A stretch of 64,000 bases of DNA from Strongylocentrotus droebachiensis. Taxonomy: Eukaryota > Echinodermata > Echinoidea > Camarodonta > Strongylocentrotidae. Every line of letters starts with the position of its first letter. Positions within the stretch are counted from its first letter, which is position 1. Below the pieces are notes generated by a model. The model saw nothing but the letters and a program-made list of their open reading frames with translations. It was not told the origin of the DNA and did no database searches. The stretch spans positions 1-64,000 of the forward strand of contig JAVYIG010000309.1 of the NCBI GenBank assembly GCA_035222895.1, in the 5' to 3' direction. The position numbers were made by a program, and so were the translations under genes. Shown here piece by piece: positions 44,953 to 58,315 of this stretch.

Positions 44953-47900
44953 CATTGAGTGACAAGGATGGACACAGTTTCTCAGGGATGTTATCTTTTT
45001 TATGAAAGTGTTGTCAATTTATTTGAAACTTATCATCTTAATTGTTCTTTCTTGCATTTTTGTTAAGTAACTGTTGAGTTTGCAATCGGTATTCGAGATA
45101 AACATCCTATGCTCCTTAAGTGCGTGAAATAGCGCAGTGGACAAGTGAGCAGAGAGAGCTTTATCAAGTTGGACAAGAAGTTAGTAGGCTGTTTAAAATA
45201 GTTAAAGTTATCCTGTCGATTGAAACAAGGTTATGTGAAAGCCTAGTTACATTGCATAATTTTAAACAATGTAGTACTGAAGCACGAGGCAATTTTTAAC
45301 TTTTAAAAGGATTTAAGACCGAAGAAGCACATGCATGGGACCTGACCTACATCGTTCTCTTGAGCCCAAACTTGAAACATGGTGATTTCGACAACATTTT
45401 AAATATCCTGGTGCTCATATCATACACCCATTCAGTGATATTATGAAAAGGGTATCATTGGACGGAAAATAAGGTATTATTCATCATAAAAGCAATTTCA
45501 AAGCCATATTGGTTATGACTTTTCAATTGGGAGCTACAACAGGTAGGTAAACTTTTGATTTAATATACGCCTATATGCAAGCGACAACTACTAATCTCCT
45601 CAACAAGGTGTTTACAACTTTACCGAGTTTATATTTCAACTGCACGTCAATAGTGCAGTACATGTACATGTAGATGTACTTTGCAATTCCCAAATGGTCG
45701 ACACAATTCTAAAAGATTCATGCTATGATTTACTTTCCCATTACGTAAAGTTAAATTACAGAAAACAAGTTTTAATGTTTAACACAATGTTTTAAAAATA
45801 TAAAGCAGATTTCTGTTTGTATGTACTTTTTATAAACTTATGTAAAATCCTTTAGATGATGATGTTAGTGGCCTTTTTCTATACAAGTGTGCACTTCTTT
45901 TAAAACCTTTTCGTTTGTTGCTGGTCTATACAAAATGAGCAAGATCTCAATGTATTTCCTATAAAGAAGATGTACAAGTCTGAACTCAAAAGTCTGAAAC
46001 AAAAATATAATGTCTACATGCATGTAAAGTGTACACAAATATACTCCAAACAATGTGGTAGTACAGGCTTTCCTTCAATGCCAAATAAAGAGTTAACAAT
46101 GACTTGACAATTAGTATGGAAGATTACATACACTTTTTAAAGCAATCACAAAATGTTAGAATTTAAAATGACAGGTTTCCCTTTAAAATCGGTCTCTCAC
46201 ATTCTATGAAAATTACCATTTCAATAGATTGAATTGCATAGACCGCTGATGACTGAAGATGGACTATATCGAGCACGCGAACTTGATGTACTGGGTGTAA
46301 GCCAAAAATGTGTTTAAACAAAAAATGAACCATATTATTATTGTAACACAACCGGTTTGAGGAAGTAGGCGCTTTTTGATGTCACAAGGATATCTAAAAT
46401 GGAGGTGAAATGCATTGAAATGCATGATTATGTTGGAGTTGGCTTAAGAAATCGCCCGGAAAAATCGGCATGTCTTATTGAAAGAGTAAATTGTACATCG
46501 TTAACTTTGTAAACAATTAGGCAAATTACCTGTCTGTGTCCTAGTACAGCATGTAACAATGTTTGGACAATTTTGTGGATATTTCGTAATTATGTTCACC
46601 ATTTTTTTTACAAATTGAGCAATAAATCACCCAAGCTGGGCATATATGCTTGCCAAAAAGACATACTGTAGTAATGCTGTGAAATCTATCTACAAAATAC
46701 ATGTACATGTATAAATGTACATCTAGTCTATGTCTTTTCTTGTAATCAAAAAATAAAATCTCAGTAATTCTGATCACTGGATACATTTACAAGTTTTGTT
46801 CTGGTAGCTAAGCAGATACATCAGAAATGCTGTCTTAATACAGGACTTGATGATTACAGGGATCTGATCTCAAAGGGCCCCAAATATTGGATTTTTTGTT
46901 TGTTTTTGTTTTGTTAATCAATCAACTTTTCTGTGTGACTGTTTTGTGGGAGTGGAAATACAAAGTGCATCACAATAATTCTCATGCCTGTGCCATGTTC
47001 CATAAGACTGGGATTTTCATCTTACTCTTCGCAAAAGTGTGAGGAGCTCTTTCTTGCTGTGGAAGTATTATGCTTTTTTACATAAAATGCTACTCTAGAA
47101 ATCATAACATTAATATTTCCAGTTTTGATTCAATAACAAGGTACACATTATGTGAAATGTTGGACTGGGATACATGAAAGAATATTTACAGTACACTGAA
47201 ATAGAGCATCAATTTAGAAGCAACTCAGGTTTTTTAATGGGGGTGATTTTTGTACCACAACACACCTTAACAAAGATGATGCCTATATTGAACAATTACA
47301 TGCGTACACTCTAATACTCCACAGATCAGTTCCTCATTTCACCGGTACAGTTGTTTTCAGAATACCAGGCTTAATGGCCAATCATAATATGCAGCCAATG
47401 CAGGACTGTACAGTATAATGTCTAAAGCACATGTAGTCTACATGTATCAATATTTCAAAGAGAGGATTATGATGTGGGAATATTCAAATCTAATCAAACT
47501 CTTCGTTACTTAAAGTTTTTGTTTTATTTGATTTATTGGTTTCTGCATCTTTTTTTCTTTTTTTCATCATACATTTTCATGAACTTAATATGGTTTGATA
47601 CAATATTTTAAGTGTATATAATTTTATACAGATAATAAACAAAATTAAACAAATATATTGAATGCATAATCTACATACATTAGATGCAGGAGGGCTACAG
47701 AAATAAGCAAAGTAGCCTGACGTGCCCGCGGCCCTCAACTTAGATACAACAATAAAAATACAAATAAAAAAGAGTGACTTTCAGAGAAGAAAAGGAAAGG
47801 GGAGAGAAGGAGCGTTGGAATAATACAATAAATCTCATACATCTGCTGATTGAATGCAGGTTCATTGATGAATGGATAAACGATGCTAGGTCATGGACGA

Positions 47901-48448
47901 TTACACATCATTGTTGAATATACAGTCAATGTCCCTTCTCCCCTACAAAGTGTGAACATTTGGTACCACGAAATCCTTTAGATACATAATGATATGGCAA
48001 CAAAGACATACATGTAGGCCTACTTCATTCTACGCTCACTCACAAAAACAAAATTCTTCCGAAAAATGTGGATGAGAAACTTGCTATGTAATTTGCAGAT
48101 CTTTGTACTGTTTAAAAAAAACTTCTGCTTTGATACCTCGGACAAAACTGTATAAATTGTATAAAATAAACTGTATACAATTATGTTTATTTGCTTTCTT
48201 TTCTTGAATTACTTTGAACATTTGATAAATGTATGCCCACAATAATATATGAAGTTTTGCGACTTTTGCGTTAGGGGTGTCAAAATTGGCAGACATGGCA
48301 CAATACAAATGCTCATTATTATTATTTTGATAACAAATGTACATGGAAAACTGACCGTACAGAAACAAAAAGGCATTAAGGATGTGTTGAAGTACAGTTG
48401 GTATGTGGTCAAAAGAGAAGAAAATCAAGTGCTTTTGAAATATAATAC
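44953..48448. other. mostly non-coding; uncertain exon-like pieces near 45.9 and 46.3 kb
   Basis: Minus-strand stretches 45865-45999 and 46224-46309 have good acceptors and open frames but no recognisable domain and conflicting phases. At 47690-47740 a block with GGAGGGCTACAG resembles one at 59240, perhaps a repeat tail. Confidence 0.25.
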
Positions 48449-48528
48449 CTTGCCCCGATCTGATGACAATCGGCCTCTTCTATATGACTACTATCAAGCG
48501 TCGTGCTCTGGTACAGGATAACGTTGAC
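48449..48528 (-). CDS. candidate exon (VNVILYQSTTLDSS)
   Basis: An 80-nt minus-strand interval with acceptor TATCATTTCCAG and donor GTATTA, open in only one frame. It reads VNVILYQSTTLDSSHIEEAD, then CHQIGA-R. No domain is recognised. The phase (0 in, 2 out) does not fit the next candidate exon, so an intervening exon would be needed. Confidence 0.22.
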
Positions 48529-49689
48529 CTGGAAATGATAAAGAAGAAAAATAACCATGGAAACAAATATCTTTAGGTATAGCATTCACTGATTACATTC
48601 ATACATTTCACTTATAGTGTCTGTAAGCTCTGAAAACCTTTTTGTCAGATTCCATCGATTCTAAATTAATAACGTGCATGTGTACTCACAATCTTATAAG
48701 CTGCTGCACAGTTTTTCTACTTCTTATTGGAGTAACACCAATGACAAATATGGCCGGCTTGATTTTATCTTGCAGTTACGATCTCTCCTTTCCCCTACCT
48801 GCTACAAGCCGAGGATGGCGTGATCCACACATCACTAGGCCCAGTCTGAATTTGTTCAGGGGGTATAACAAAATTCAGGGATTTCGCCATCTACGGCTTG
48901 CAGCAAGTACAAGGAGATCGTGTTGATGGAGATTGTTGAAATTAAAGCTGCTAGACTCTAGACTTAATGTGGAAACTAGTCTATATGAACGTGAACTTGC
49001 ATAACCATAAGATGAAGAGGATCAATTTGCATCTCCTTATCATTCCGACCAGTGCTATAACTGCACAGTAAACAGTACATACATCATCCATATGTTATAG
49101 ACACACAGTTAACAATCAAATTAGTAATACTCAATACTTGAGAATATGGCATATTAAAGTAAGTATCAAATTGGCAACGGGTGCGGAGGGGTGATTTCGG
49201 ACGCATTTTAGGTTTTGTTTACCTGCCTCTCCACGCAGGGTATTGGTGCAGGTTAAGGCGAAGTGATATCAATATCACATTGTACATTACCACTTAGCAG
49301 TTAAGGCTAATAATGAAAAGGAACGAGAGATCGATGTGCGGCTATTGTACACATTTTTTAAAGGTTTTATTTCAACATTAACTGCATATGAAAAGTATTT
49401 AAAAAGTAACGCATATACAAAGTAACAAAATATAAATGGATAGGTGGTATTAAAACAATTAAGCGATTTTATGCACGTCATTTCATTAAGTAAAAAGGAT
49501 GCTTATTTAATTTACAGTAATGAGGAGGAAACCTTATAAGCATTATGCTTGTGCCCAAGAGATGAGTACATGAAAATCCCAAACGCCAAAATTGGTCCCT
49601 TTCTCTGCGTGTGTGTGTGTGTGTGTGTCGTAAGTGCTCAAATATTTGTTTCAGTATTAATATACCAGCTTTTCAGATGACTTTAATGT

Positions 49690-51170
49690 TGTTATTTGGT
49701 ACCGCAGGCCTCACATCTCATTTTAGGTCTACCTTATTGGGACATATTATACAAACTTTGCCTACTATGCTATGCTATAAAGAGGAATGCCTTGTCTTAC
49801 CCTTTTTCATGAAATGGTTGTGACAATATTGTTTGTTCGTGATAGATTACTATGACATCTTTTGCAAATTGTATTCATCGAGAGATCAAGGTCATAGAGA
49901 TTGATCTATAATGTTATGAAAAGATATAAATTAATCCATCAAAAATAAATCAAATTCTCACAATTAATTTTGTGAGCCTTATAGGCAAGATGATTACCTC
50001 GGTCACACCGCCGACTCGACTCCATATCGATTTCAAACCAACCGGTTGTTGGAGTGACTGGGGCATATCTCTGACGAATAAACATCAATGCCCGTGTCGC
50101 AGTTGAGTGATTTGAATTAATCGCTGAAGTTCCTTTTAGGGAAGGCCTAACGAAGGAAGTCAAAAATAAGTAAGTTTCCCTCCTATTTTTCAAATTGTAA
50201 GCGATATCATACTTATTATGTTGACATCATTACCAAATTTAGATTTGGCGACAATATATCGAAAGAGAATATTTTCTTAGGTTATGCTTGATTGAATGTA
50301 GAAAGCTACATCATATTTATTGTCTGAATTGGTTGATAGAGGTCGAATTAAAATGAGTCATGAAACGGAACAAAGTGTGGGAATATTCGGCGTCAAAATT
50401 CAATCAATCAATACACAGTTGGCTTTGTGTCATAGTGCCCTCACTCGTCATAATTTTAACCATAATGCAAAACAAAAATACATTTTGTGATTTTACATAC
50501 AATTCCTATGAAACTTCAATGGGGAATAGTAAATAATCGCATACCAAATGGATGGTTCATTCCGCAAATTCGACATAGTTTGTAAAGGGTAGGCCTTATT
50601 CAGGTATCAGATACATGAACACAGTTTGGTCGTCTCTTTCCCTCGGTGTACTCGACCCTCTCCATGCTGTCTCTAGTTGTTAAAATTCCATCCGTCTTCC
50701 TCCCTGTTTTTTCCCCCTAATGTTCACCTCCTTTCATTTTTATTCTTATTCCTCCCGTTTCCCCCTTTCTGTTTCTCTTACTCCTTACCACCCCTCCTTT
50801 ATCCTTCTCTTTCTCTCTCACCCTCCATCTCTTCAAACTATTTCTAAAATTATATTTCCCCCTGTTCTTCTCTCTCTCTCCTTCCTCTCTCAACCCTCCC
50901 CTCTCTCTTTCTCTCTCCTTTGCCCCTCCTCTCTCTACCTTCTTTTCTTTACACTCTTTCTAAGATTTTTGTTTCGCTGTCCTTAACTCTCTCTCTCCAC
51001 CCTCTCTTCTCCTTTCTCCCTATACCTCCTTTTCTTTTTCGCTCACTCTCTCCCTCTCTACCTCCTTTTAATCTGTAAACTCTTTCTAAGATAATACACT
51101 TCCGTATTTTCACTCTCTCTCTCCCTCTCTCTCTCTCTCTCCCATTCTTTTTCTCTCTGAATAAGGCTCA
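49690..51170. repeat. dispersed repeat, copy 2, with CT tract
   Basis: Collinear with 6060-7665, including the terminal CT-rich tract (50700-51150). The 6.6 kb copy has an extra block of about 60 bp near 6670-6735 that is absent here. Confidence 0.6.
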
Positions 51171-53118
51171 ATATTTTTTCTTTGACATACAGAGGTCAAG
51201 TGAAATTATAAATTCAAAAGATTTCCAAATCATCTTACCCTCCCATTCCCTCGTCTACTGACACAAAATCGTAATCGATGTGAAAACATATCCGGGCGCC
51301 TAATAATCTCTAAATCAAAAAAAATATTGTGTATTCGTCACCTTAAGTTATGTATTTTGGGTAGCAGTAATTCTTGTTTCATTAATTACATGTCGACTTT
51401 GATCACGTGTCACTAGATACATACAAAAGAAGAACAAAAGAAAACGTAAAAACATATTCTTCAGAGCATGTAGTATCTTCGTTTTAATTCTGAGTATAAT
51501 TCTAGCCCGAACACCAAACCAACAATGTCAAAATCGAAAAGTTCCATGAATAAGTATATCTATCCCTTATTCCCCTTACCGATGGCTACAATAAAAACAA
51601 AAATTAAAAAGCTGAATGTAATGCATGAAATCAAGTTGTGCGATATTATAATCTTGAATATTATTGAATCTAAAAAATGGTTCCTCACACTTGAGTATCA
51701 AGTCTGACAGGCATGAGCGCTATACAAACAAATCCACAATTAATATTACAATCATCACCACTATTATTGTTATCATTGTTATCATTATAGTTGTTATTAT
51801 TACTATTATCATCTATTATTACTATTATCATCTATTATCATCTTTATCATCATCATCATTATAGTAATGATGTTCCAATTTGTTACACAAAAACTTGTTA
51901 TGTATATTTTATGTTTCAGTATTGTATGTTACGTAATATGTCTTTAGTGTATAGTTTATGATGTCCTGTACACTGCATGTTCTTCAAATTAAAACATGTA
52001 ACCTGTACTTATTTTTGTGTTTCCATTTGTGTTTGAACAATATATTAATAATTATGTCAAAACAAAGTAAATTTGCAATTTGTAAATTGTAACAAACAGC
52101 AATTACTTGATATCATCCACATAAATGTATAAATACCGTCATTTTATTTGCTCATCCATCAACTCATTTAAAAGCAATTTGAAGACAAAAGAGAGTACGA
52201 AATCATGATGAAGTCAAACGAATCAAAATATAGAATCATTATAAGAGATTTGTTTAAAGTACAAACATGCATACATCACTTGAATATAAATTGCCCTCTT
52301 AAACCTTTCAGTTTGAAATTCAATCCTAGACTAAAACTGCAGTTAATACAAAAGGAACAAAAAATATGTCTACGTATATATGCTAAATCTCAGGGCCAAC
52401 GACCCTTTTCAGGAGTTGTCAACAATTACAGGAATGTGGCACCATTCCTCACGACCATTTCATTAAATAATCTCTCGATGAAAATAAAGGATCAACAACA
52501 CTAGGTATTAATATACAAAAAGAAAGCGACTTAGCGCTAAAAAGAAGGATTATTCCCCGGATTATTCATAAAAGAGTCACTTCGTCATTAGAGAAAAACT
52601 GAAGCAAGCCATGCGCTTATTATTCGTTTAAGTTCATAACCACAAATAAACTTACTCCTAACAGGATATCCATTAGTCACTTATGGTCCAGTCATGAAGA
52701 TAATTATTTCAGAATCTGGTATCAGTAAAACCAAGGAGCTTGTTTTATCATATAACTATTTCGTTTAATGAAAGAATACAAAGGAAAGGGATTGTACTGA
52801 CTCGCCTCGTTCATCCTGGTTATTGAACAAAATACTCTCTAGTTGGAATCTTCCATTAAACACGTCTTTGAAGTATTACAACAATAGGCTAACGTGATTT
52901 TGTTTTTGAAAATTATGTTTCTAATCAACGGGTTTAATGGTACTCCAGCATTATAGATACTTTTAATAAATCTTTTACGCAAACAAAAAAATGATTTCAT
53001 AAGGTAATTCTCTTTGTTATGATAATCTCCATGATTGTCTTCATAAATATTTCAAGTGTATATTTTGATGCAATTCTATTTTGTAAAAGACTTCAGAAAA
53101 ATCTATTTGATTGACATT
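51171..53118. other. non-coding; ATT/ATC microsatellite at 51740-51865
   Basis: The open frame at 52205-52504 (plus) has no domain. The part next to 53118 would be 3' UTR of the minus-strand receptor gene. Confidence 0.35.
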
Positions 53119-53581
53119 CTATATGATACAAACTTCATAGGCCGGATCCACATCTTCCTTACCGTCAAAGGACTTCGTTGGGTCACCGCCCTTCTCGATC
53201 TTAGAGAAATCGAGGTCAGTATATTCCTTACCGGAGGACGTCGGGTCACCGCCCTTCTTGACTTGAGAGAAATCAAGGTCAGTATATTCCTTATCGTCGA
53301 AGGACGGATTCTCATAATCATGCGACTGGTCGTTTTCCGACGTCGACTTCGTCTTGGTCAAGGAGATTCCCTGACTCGTTCCTTGGTTCGCACGGGTGCT
53401 CGATTTCGACGAGTTCTGCCCGCAACCGCACACCCTTTCATATTCATGGTATACATCTTCTACTTGTTGGTTACCAGAGCTTGTTGGTGGATTTGCGGGT
53501 AACAAGTCTGTGCACATACGGGGAGTCGTGGTGAAGCTTGCCGAAGCAATGGGAGAACTCCTGTTCCCTTGCTGTCGAGAT
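53119..53581 (-). CDS. receptor cytoplasmic tail, terminal exon
   Basis: A 463-nt exon (acceptor TTTTGGTCCATAG) that ends in TAG and encodes about 153 residues. It is Ser/Thr/Asp-rich and hydrophilic. Motifs in order are VYHEYERV, HDYENPSF (pYxN, the Grb2 SH2 pattern), then two tandem copies of KEYTDLDFS followed by (Q/K)(V/I)(K/E)KGGDPT, then a third partial repeat and AYEVCII at the end. The repeat period is about 21-23 residues. The YTDL pairs resemble ITAM-like YxxL motifs, but the 17-residue gap exceeds the 6-12 of a classical ITAM. It joins in phase to the transmembrane exon 56767-56869. The role in tyrosine-phosphorylation signalling is inference. Confidence 0.8.
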
Positions 53582-53792
53582 CTATGGACCAAAAAAAGAA
53601 GAGATTACCAAGGATAGATAATTAATTAGACTTACAGAGACATTGAGGGTAAACTTCTCACTTGTGATTTATTCAGGGAATAGAGAATTATAACCTGTTT
53701 GTTGTGACTGTCATTCACATTGACATTATAATCGGTCTATGCATGCTACGAGAGTAATGATATCATATGAATGAAATATATTAATTTCTTCT

Positions 53793-55902
53793 TTAAAGTG
53801 ACTTGGTAACACTAGATAAGATAGAGTGGTCATTCATACTGAAAACATTACGGTTTTTCAATGTTGGCATCGACTTGGTCAATTGGAGTACAGTTTTATA
53901 TAATGATGTGAGCTCATGTGTTATTAACAATGGTTTTGCCTCTGAATATTTCAAAGTAACATGCGAGGTAAGACAAAGCTGTCCGTTAAGTCCACTCCTT
54001 TTCATCTGAAATAGTAAGTCTCAAGATTAGAAAAGACACCTTGATTAAAGGAATTAAAATAACGGCACAGAAATTAAAATTAATGCTTACGCTGATGATA
54101 CGGTATTATAATCTGGTTTGTATAATCTGTTAAGAGTTTTAGATATTCTAGAAGAATTTAAATGTCTCACTGGCCTAGTATTAAACAGAAATAAATCAAA
54201 GCTGTTAATTTTGGGTTATTATGAAGCTTACCCTCCGGACATTGCTTCGTCTGGCTTGACGTTCAACACAGGTATTACTACTTTTCTGGGTGTACAATTT
54301 TTCGGTGCATTTGAAAGACATTTTTGAATTAAACTTTCCACCTCAACCTCAAAAAAATAGAAAAATATTTTCTGTATTTGGTCAATGAGAAACCTAACTC
54401 CCATTGGAAAGATTGCTATCGTAAAATCATTTGGATTGTCCCAACCAATTTATTTACTTTCTATCCTTCCAAAACCGCCTGAAGCCCTCTAAAAAAAGGT
54501 CGAGTCTTTACTTTTTTTAAATTTATTTGGAATGGAACACCAGACAAAGTAAACCGTACAACAATAATTGGAGACTATGTAGACGGAGGTCTGAGAATGT
54601 TACATTTACCCTCAATTATTTCAGGTTTAAAGATTGCCTGGGTTAAACGTCTGCTTGACGATAGTAATGTTGGGCAATGGAAATGTTTCTATGTTTTATG
54701 TTTTTTAAGTTTGTTTGGCTCCATTTGGAGGAAATCTTTTCTGGTATAGTAATATTAATAAAAACGATTCTCGTATATTGTCGATAAAAAACATTTTATT
54801 CGGGAAGTTGCCCAGTCATGGGCTCTTTAACACTTGATACGGAAATCAGTCCTTCCCATATCAGACAACAAGATATATGGAACAACACTATGATTCGTGG
54901 AAACAAAAAAGGATTATTCATAAAGTTATGGTATGACAAAGTTATAATTAAATTATCGGATCTTTTTGACGAAAATGGTAATATTTTTACCTTCTTTCAA
55001 TTAAGAAACAAATATATGTTTGAATACAATTTTGTAGAATTTTATTCTGTGAAAACGGCTATTCCCCATAATTGGAAAAATATAAATGTTCAGAGGCAGA
55101 CCTAACAGCTCAAGAGGAAATGATTAAAAATATAATGAAGGTAACGAAGATATGTCGCTATATTCATAATTTAAGTGTTCAACAGGTTTTTAGTCCCCCT
55201 AAATCAATAGATAAACGGAATTCTCTGTTTAATATCCCAAACATAGACTGGGCTAAAATTTTCTTAGTTCCTGTTAGGTCATGTTTATCTACACGATCCA
55301 TTATTTTCAGTTTAAGATAATACATCGTATAGTTGGTGTTAATGAATATCTTAAAATATTAAATATTTCGCAGTCAGACTTATGTTCATTTTGTTATAGC
55401 TCCGTGGAATCTATAGAACATTTATTTTGGAATTGCCCAATCATTAGAAGGTTTATTGCGGATGTCCAACATTTCATTTTAGAGGATAAAATTACTTTGA
55501 ATAAAATTAATTTCTTATTTGGGTTTTATGGAAACATTGGAGTTCAATTTAATTTTATTATTTTATAAACCAAATACTTTATATTTTCCCTCAAATGCAA
55601 AAATAGCGTACTCTCACTAAATTCTTTTAAATGCATGTTAAGGTATTATCGTTCCCTTGAACAATACATTTATGTTAAAAATAACAAATTTGTGTCATTT
55701 GATAATAGGTGGACAAACATTGTGTTGCTTTAAAAAGAATATTAAAAAAATGTACCACCATGTCTTGTATAATCAGCTATATTCTTGTTGTTGATTCTAT
55801 TGGTTATATTATGTATGCATATTCATATATGTTTTGTTATGTTTTGCAAAGTCGAAAGCAATATTGAATAAAGATGATTTTATTAAAGAGAAAAAAAAAC
55901 TA
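53793..55902 (+). pseudogene. decayed L1/Tx1-like LINE, 3' part
   Basis: Pieces of one RT in changing frames. RQSCPLSPLLF (53970-54005) comes first, then INAYADDTVL (about 54080-54110, followed by a stop), then GLVLNRNKSKLLILG, GGLRMLHLPSIISGLKIAWV (54590-54650), and a C-terminal zinc-binding region LCSFCYSSVESIEHLFWNCP (about 55380-55440). It ends with AATAAAG and a short poly-A near 55893. It is 5'-truncated and broken by frameshifts and stops. It lies in the intron between the transmembrane and tail exons, opposite in strand. Confidence 0.85.
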
Positions 55903-56369
55903 AAAACATTGCCTCAGATTCTGAAACAAAATCCTGGATTTAGCTCATGCTGCAATCATAATGATATACCTTTAGGTCAGTCGATTGCCTGTCTGATTAT
56001 CAGATATTTATGATTGGAAATCGAAATCAAATTTTGCGTTTTCCTAAGGGTTTTTATAGCACTACAGTCTAATGGAAAATGAGTATGGTAAAACCGGCAC
56101 TCAAATTTGTTTAGGGATTCAATATTACACCATAGCACATACATTGATTAATGCGTAGGGCCATGCATCTCAGATTTAAAATTGTTAAACGATGCCTTTA
56201 AAGATCCATATGTATGTTAACCAAATTTTGTTACACTAATTCCTATATTCTTCTCTTTCTTTCTCGCCACCCCTCTCTTGCCATTTTTCCTTCGCCCCCT
56301 TGATTTAAGTTGACAGCACGGCTGTTCTACCGAGGAGTCTTAATAAGAGGTCCTCTTGGGCATTATTCC

Positions 56370-56450
56370 CCCCTCTCTCTCTCTCTCATTTCCACTGTCT
56401 CTCTCTCTCTCTCTCCCTTTCTCTCCCTCAATTTCTCTTCCCTTTCTCTT
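56370..56450. repeat. CT microsatellite
   Basis: (CT)n with CCC interruptions. Confidence 0.85.
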
Positions 56451-56500
56451 CTTTGTTTCGTTAGTATTTGCATTGATATGTGTTTACTTGATTAAAACGG

Positions 56501-56730
56501 CTTCGTCGAATCATCGGGTCTTCGCGTCGCGTGGTCGCGTTACCCGACTTTTTGTGAAAACGTGCCCTTTATTCACGAAATGTCGGGGGGATGTTTGTAA
56601 AATAAACCCCTCTCATCTACAAATGGTGTGTTCCAATTTACACGGCACTTTGTGAAAACGCTACGACAAATCTACGAAAGATCGTGTAACGCGACCACCC
56701 GACCGGACGCGATGACCCAATGATTCGAAG
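56501..56730. mobile_element. ~230-bp inverted-repeat element
   Basis: The left arm CGAATCATCGGGTCTTCGCG pairs with the right arm CGCGATGACCCAATGATTCG, and GTGGTCGCGTTAC pairs with GTAACGCGACCAC further in. It lies in the intron just 3' of the transmembrane exon. The target duplication is not obvious. Confidence 0.6.
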
Positions 56731-56766
56731 TAAGCCATAAACTAAACGAAATTAATACCAATTTAC

Positions 56767-56869
56767 CTTTTGCGTTTACGAATACAAATGAATATCATGA
56801 TGACACAGATGAGAACAAGAATCACGGTCACAGATACAATCGTCAAAGTCACAGGCGTGCCACTGCTTT
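56767..56869 (-). CDS. transmembrane exon of receptor
   Basis: This 103-nt exon reads ESSGTPVTLTIVSVTVILVL, then ICVIMIFICIRKRK. There is one uninterrupted hydrophobic helix of about 23 residues followed by a basic RKRK stop-transfer, so the protein is type I. Acceptor TTTAAATTTAG, donor GTAAAT. It starts in phase 1 (G from exon 58977) and ends with two bases completing AGA of the tail exon. Confidence 0.88.
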
Positions 56870-58030
56870 CTAAATTTAAAGATGACAAATTATTAACACG
56901 AGACTTTTGAATCAAACCAAGGGTAATTTAATTACTCTATTGTGTATCCTATATAAATCATGTTCGGATTACATGATACGTCATCAGATTATCTGCATAT
57001 TCATTTCAATCAATGACGGAATATGCTATTAAAATTTTCTTAGATTGATCTTTCGGAAAGTCCTTGCGATCATTTTAATTAATCACATCTTCACATAACA
57101 TTTAATCTAACAATGTATCTAATGTTTTTGGAAGAATGAAACAAAGTATTAGATGGAACAAAAAGGCATTGGAGCATAATTGAGATTTTCCGATAAAATA
57201 CGATTTGTAGTGAAATAGTGATTACGATTATGAATTTATATCATAAGTAAGCAAAGATATTACAGAAAGCAATGTAGACTGGAATTTTTGAAAGTATTTT
57301 CAAGCCGTTTTTATGAAATAAAATATATTCAGATTGAGCATTTGTACATTGTCTATCACGTATTCTATCATGAATAATATGAAGTATTACCCTGCATTGT
57401 TAACAATTAAACATGACCTGGGCTTTTTTCCCTTTCACTTTTGTATACTTTCTTTTGTAGTGTATATTACTTCCTTTGTTAAAAATCATGATTGTTAATA
57501 TAGTGATCCTCTGTTCTTTGACATGATAAAGAGAGAGAGAGAGAGAAGAACAAGAACAAGAACACAAGAACAAAGATAACCCGATTCATTGTCTTAAAGG
57601 GCCACTCTAAACAAAACGGGCTAAAAAATGAAAAAAGACATGTAGAATAATTTTGGACGGAGATTCCGAACTTGATAATGATTTTTCTTAGAAATCATCA
57701 ATAATTTTGGAATCTAGCTTTAAAAATGACGACTCAGAGCGCTTAGAAAAAAAGCCCAGTTTTGGAGCTGTATTGCGCAACTGTTTATGACGTCACTGCA
57801 AGCGCCTCTCCGGTGAAAAGGAAGGAGATTTAGGCATTAAAATGTCTTTAAAAAGGCAAACTATGATATTAATTGGAACAAAATAGACATTTATCCGAAA
57901 AATAATATGCACTTGATAATCCCAGTACGTTTCTGGCAATTTCGTCATTCGTAATGTAAGATTCTTAGTTGTAGTTGAAGTGAGCACTTTTTTTTTTTTT
58001 TTTTTTTGCACCCGAAAATTTGAAAATCGC
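56870..58030 (-). other. intron
   Basis: The 57140-57230 part resembles the unit of the 11.9-13.7 kb array (GGCATTGGAGC and flanks). A GA microsatellite is at 57531-57546. A TTAAAGGGCCACTC terminus-like sequence lies at 57594. A poly-T run is at 57990-58006. Confidence 0.4.
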
Positions 58031-58047
58031 GCCGGCCGAAAATATGC

Positions 58048-58315
58048 TCAGTGGGGTGGGGGGGGGGGGGGGTGTAGTGAGCACAATTTGTTTTTTTGGC
58101 TCTCAAAAATTTGAAAATTTGCACCGCCCCCCGCCCCCTTGAGAAAAAAACGTGTAAAAAATACGTGATTTTTACCTTTTTTTTTGGGGGGGGGGGTGCA
58201 CATTTTCAAATTTTCGAGAGCCCCCCCAAAAAAATTGTGCTCACTACCCCCCCCCCCCCCCCCCCCCACTGAGCGAATTTCCGCCCCCCCCCCCCCCATG
58301 GATCTGCCACTGCGC
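58048..58315. repeat. foldback with G/C runs
   Basis: The arms carry CTCAGTGGGG..GTAGTGAGCACAA and, inverted, TTGTGCTCACTAC..CCCCACTGAG, with complementary AAAATTTGAAAATTTGCA segments. The right side, CATGGATCTGCCACTG, may be a hAT-like end. The open frames on both strands come from the homopolymers. Confidence 0.6.

Noticed and set aside
45865..46351. Minus-strand pieces TFEFRLVHLLYRKYIEIL and HQVRVLDIVHLQSSAVYA as exons
   Set aside because: Open frames with fair acceptors, but several frames are open, the phases with 48449 and 42959 conflict, and no domain is seen.
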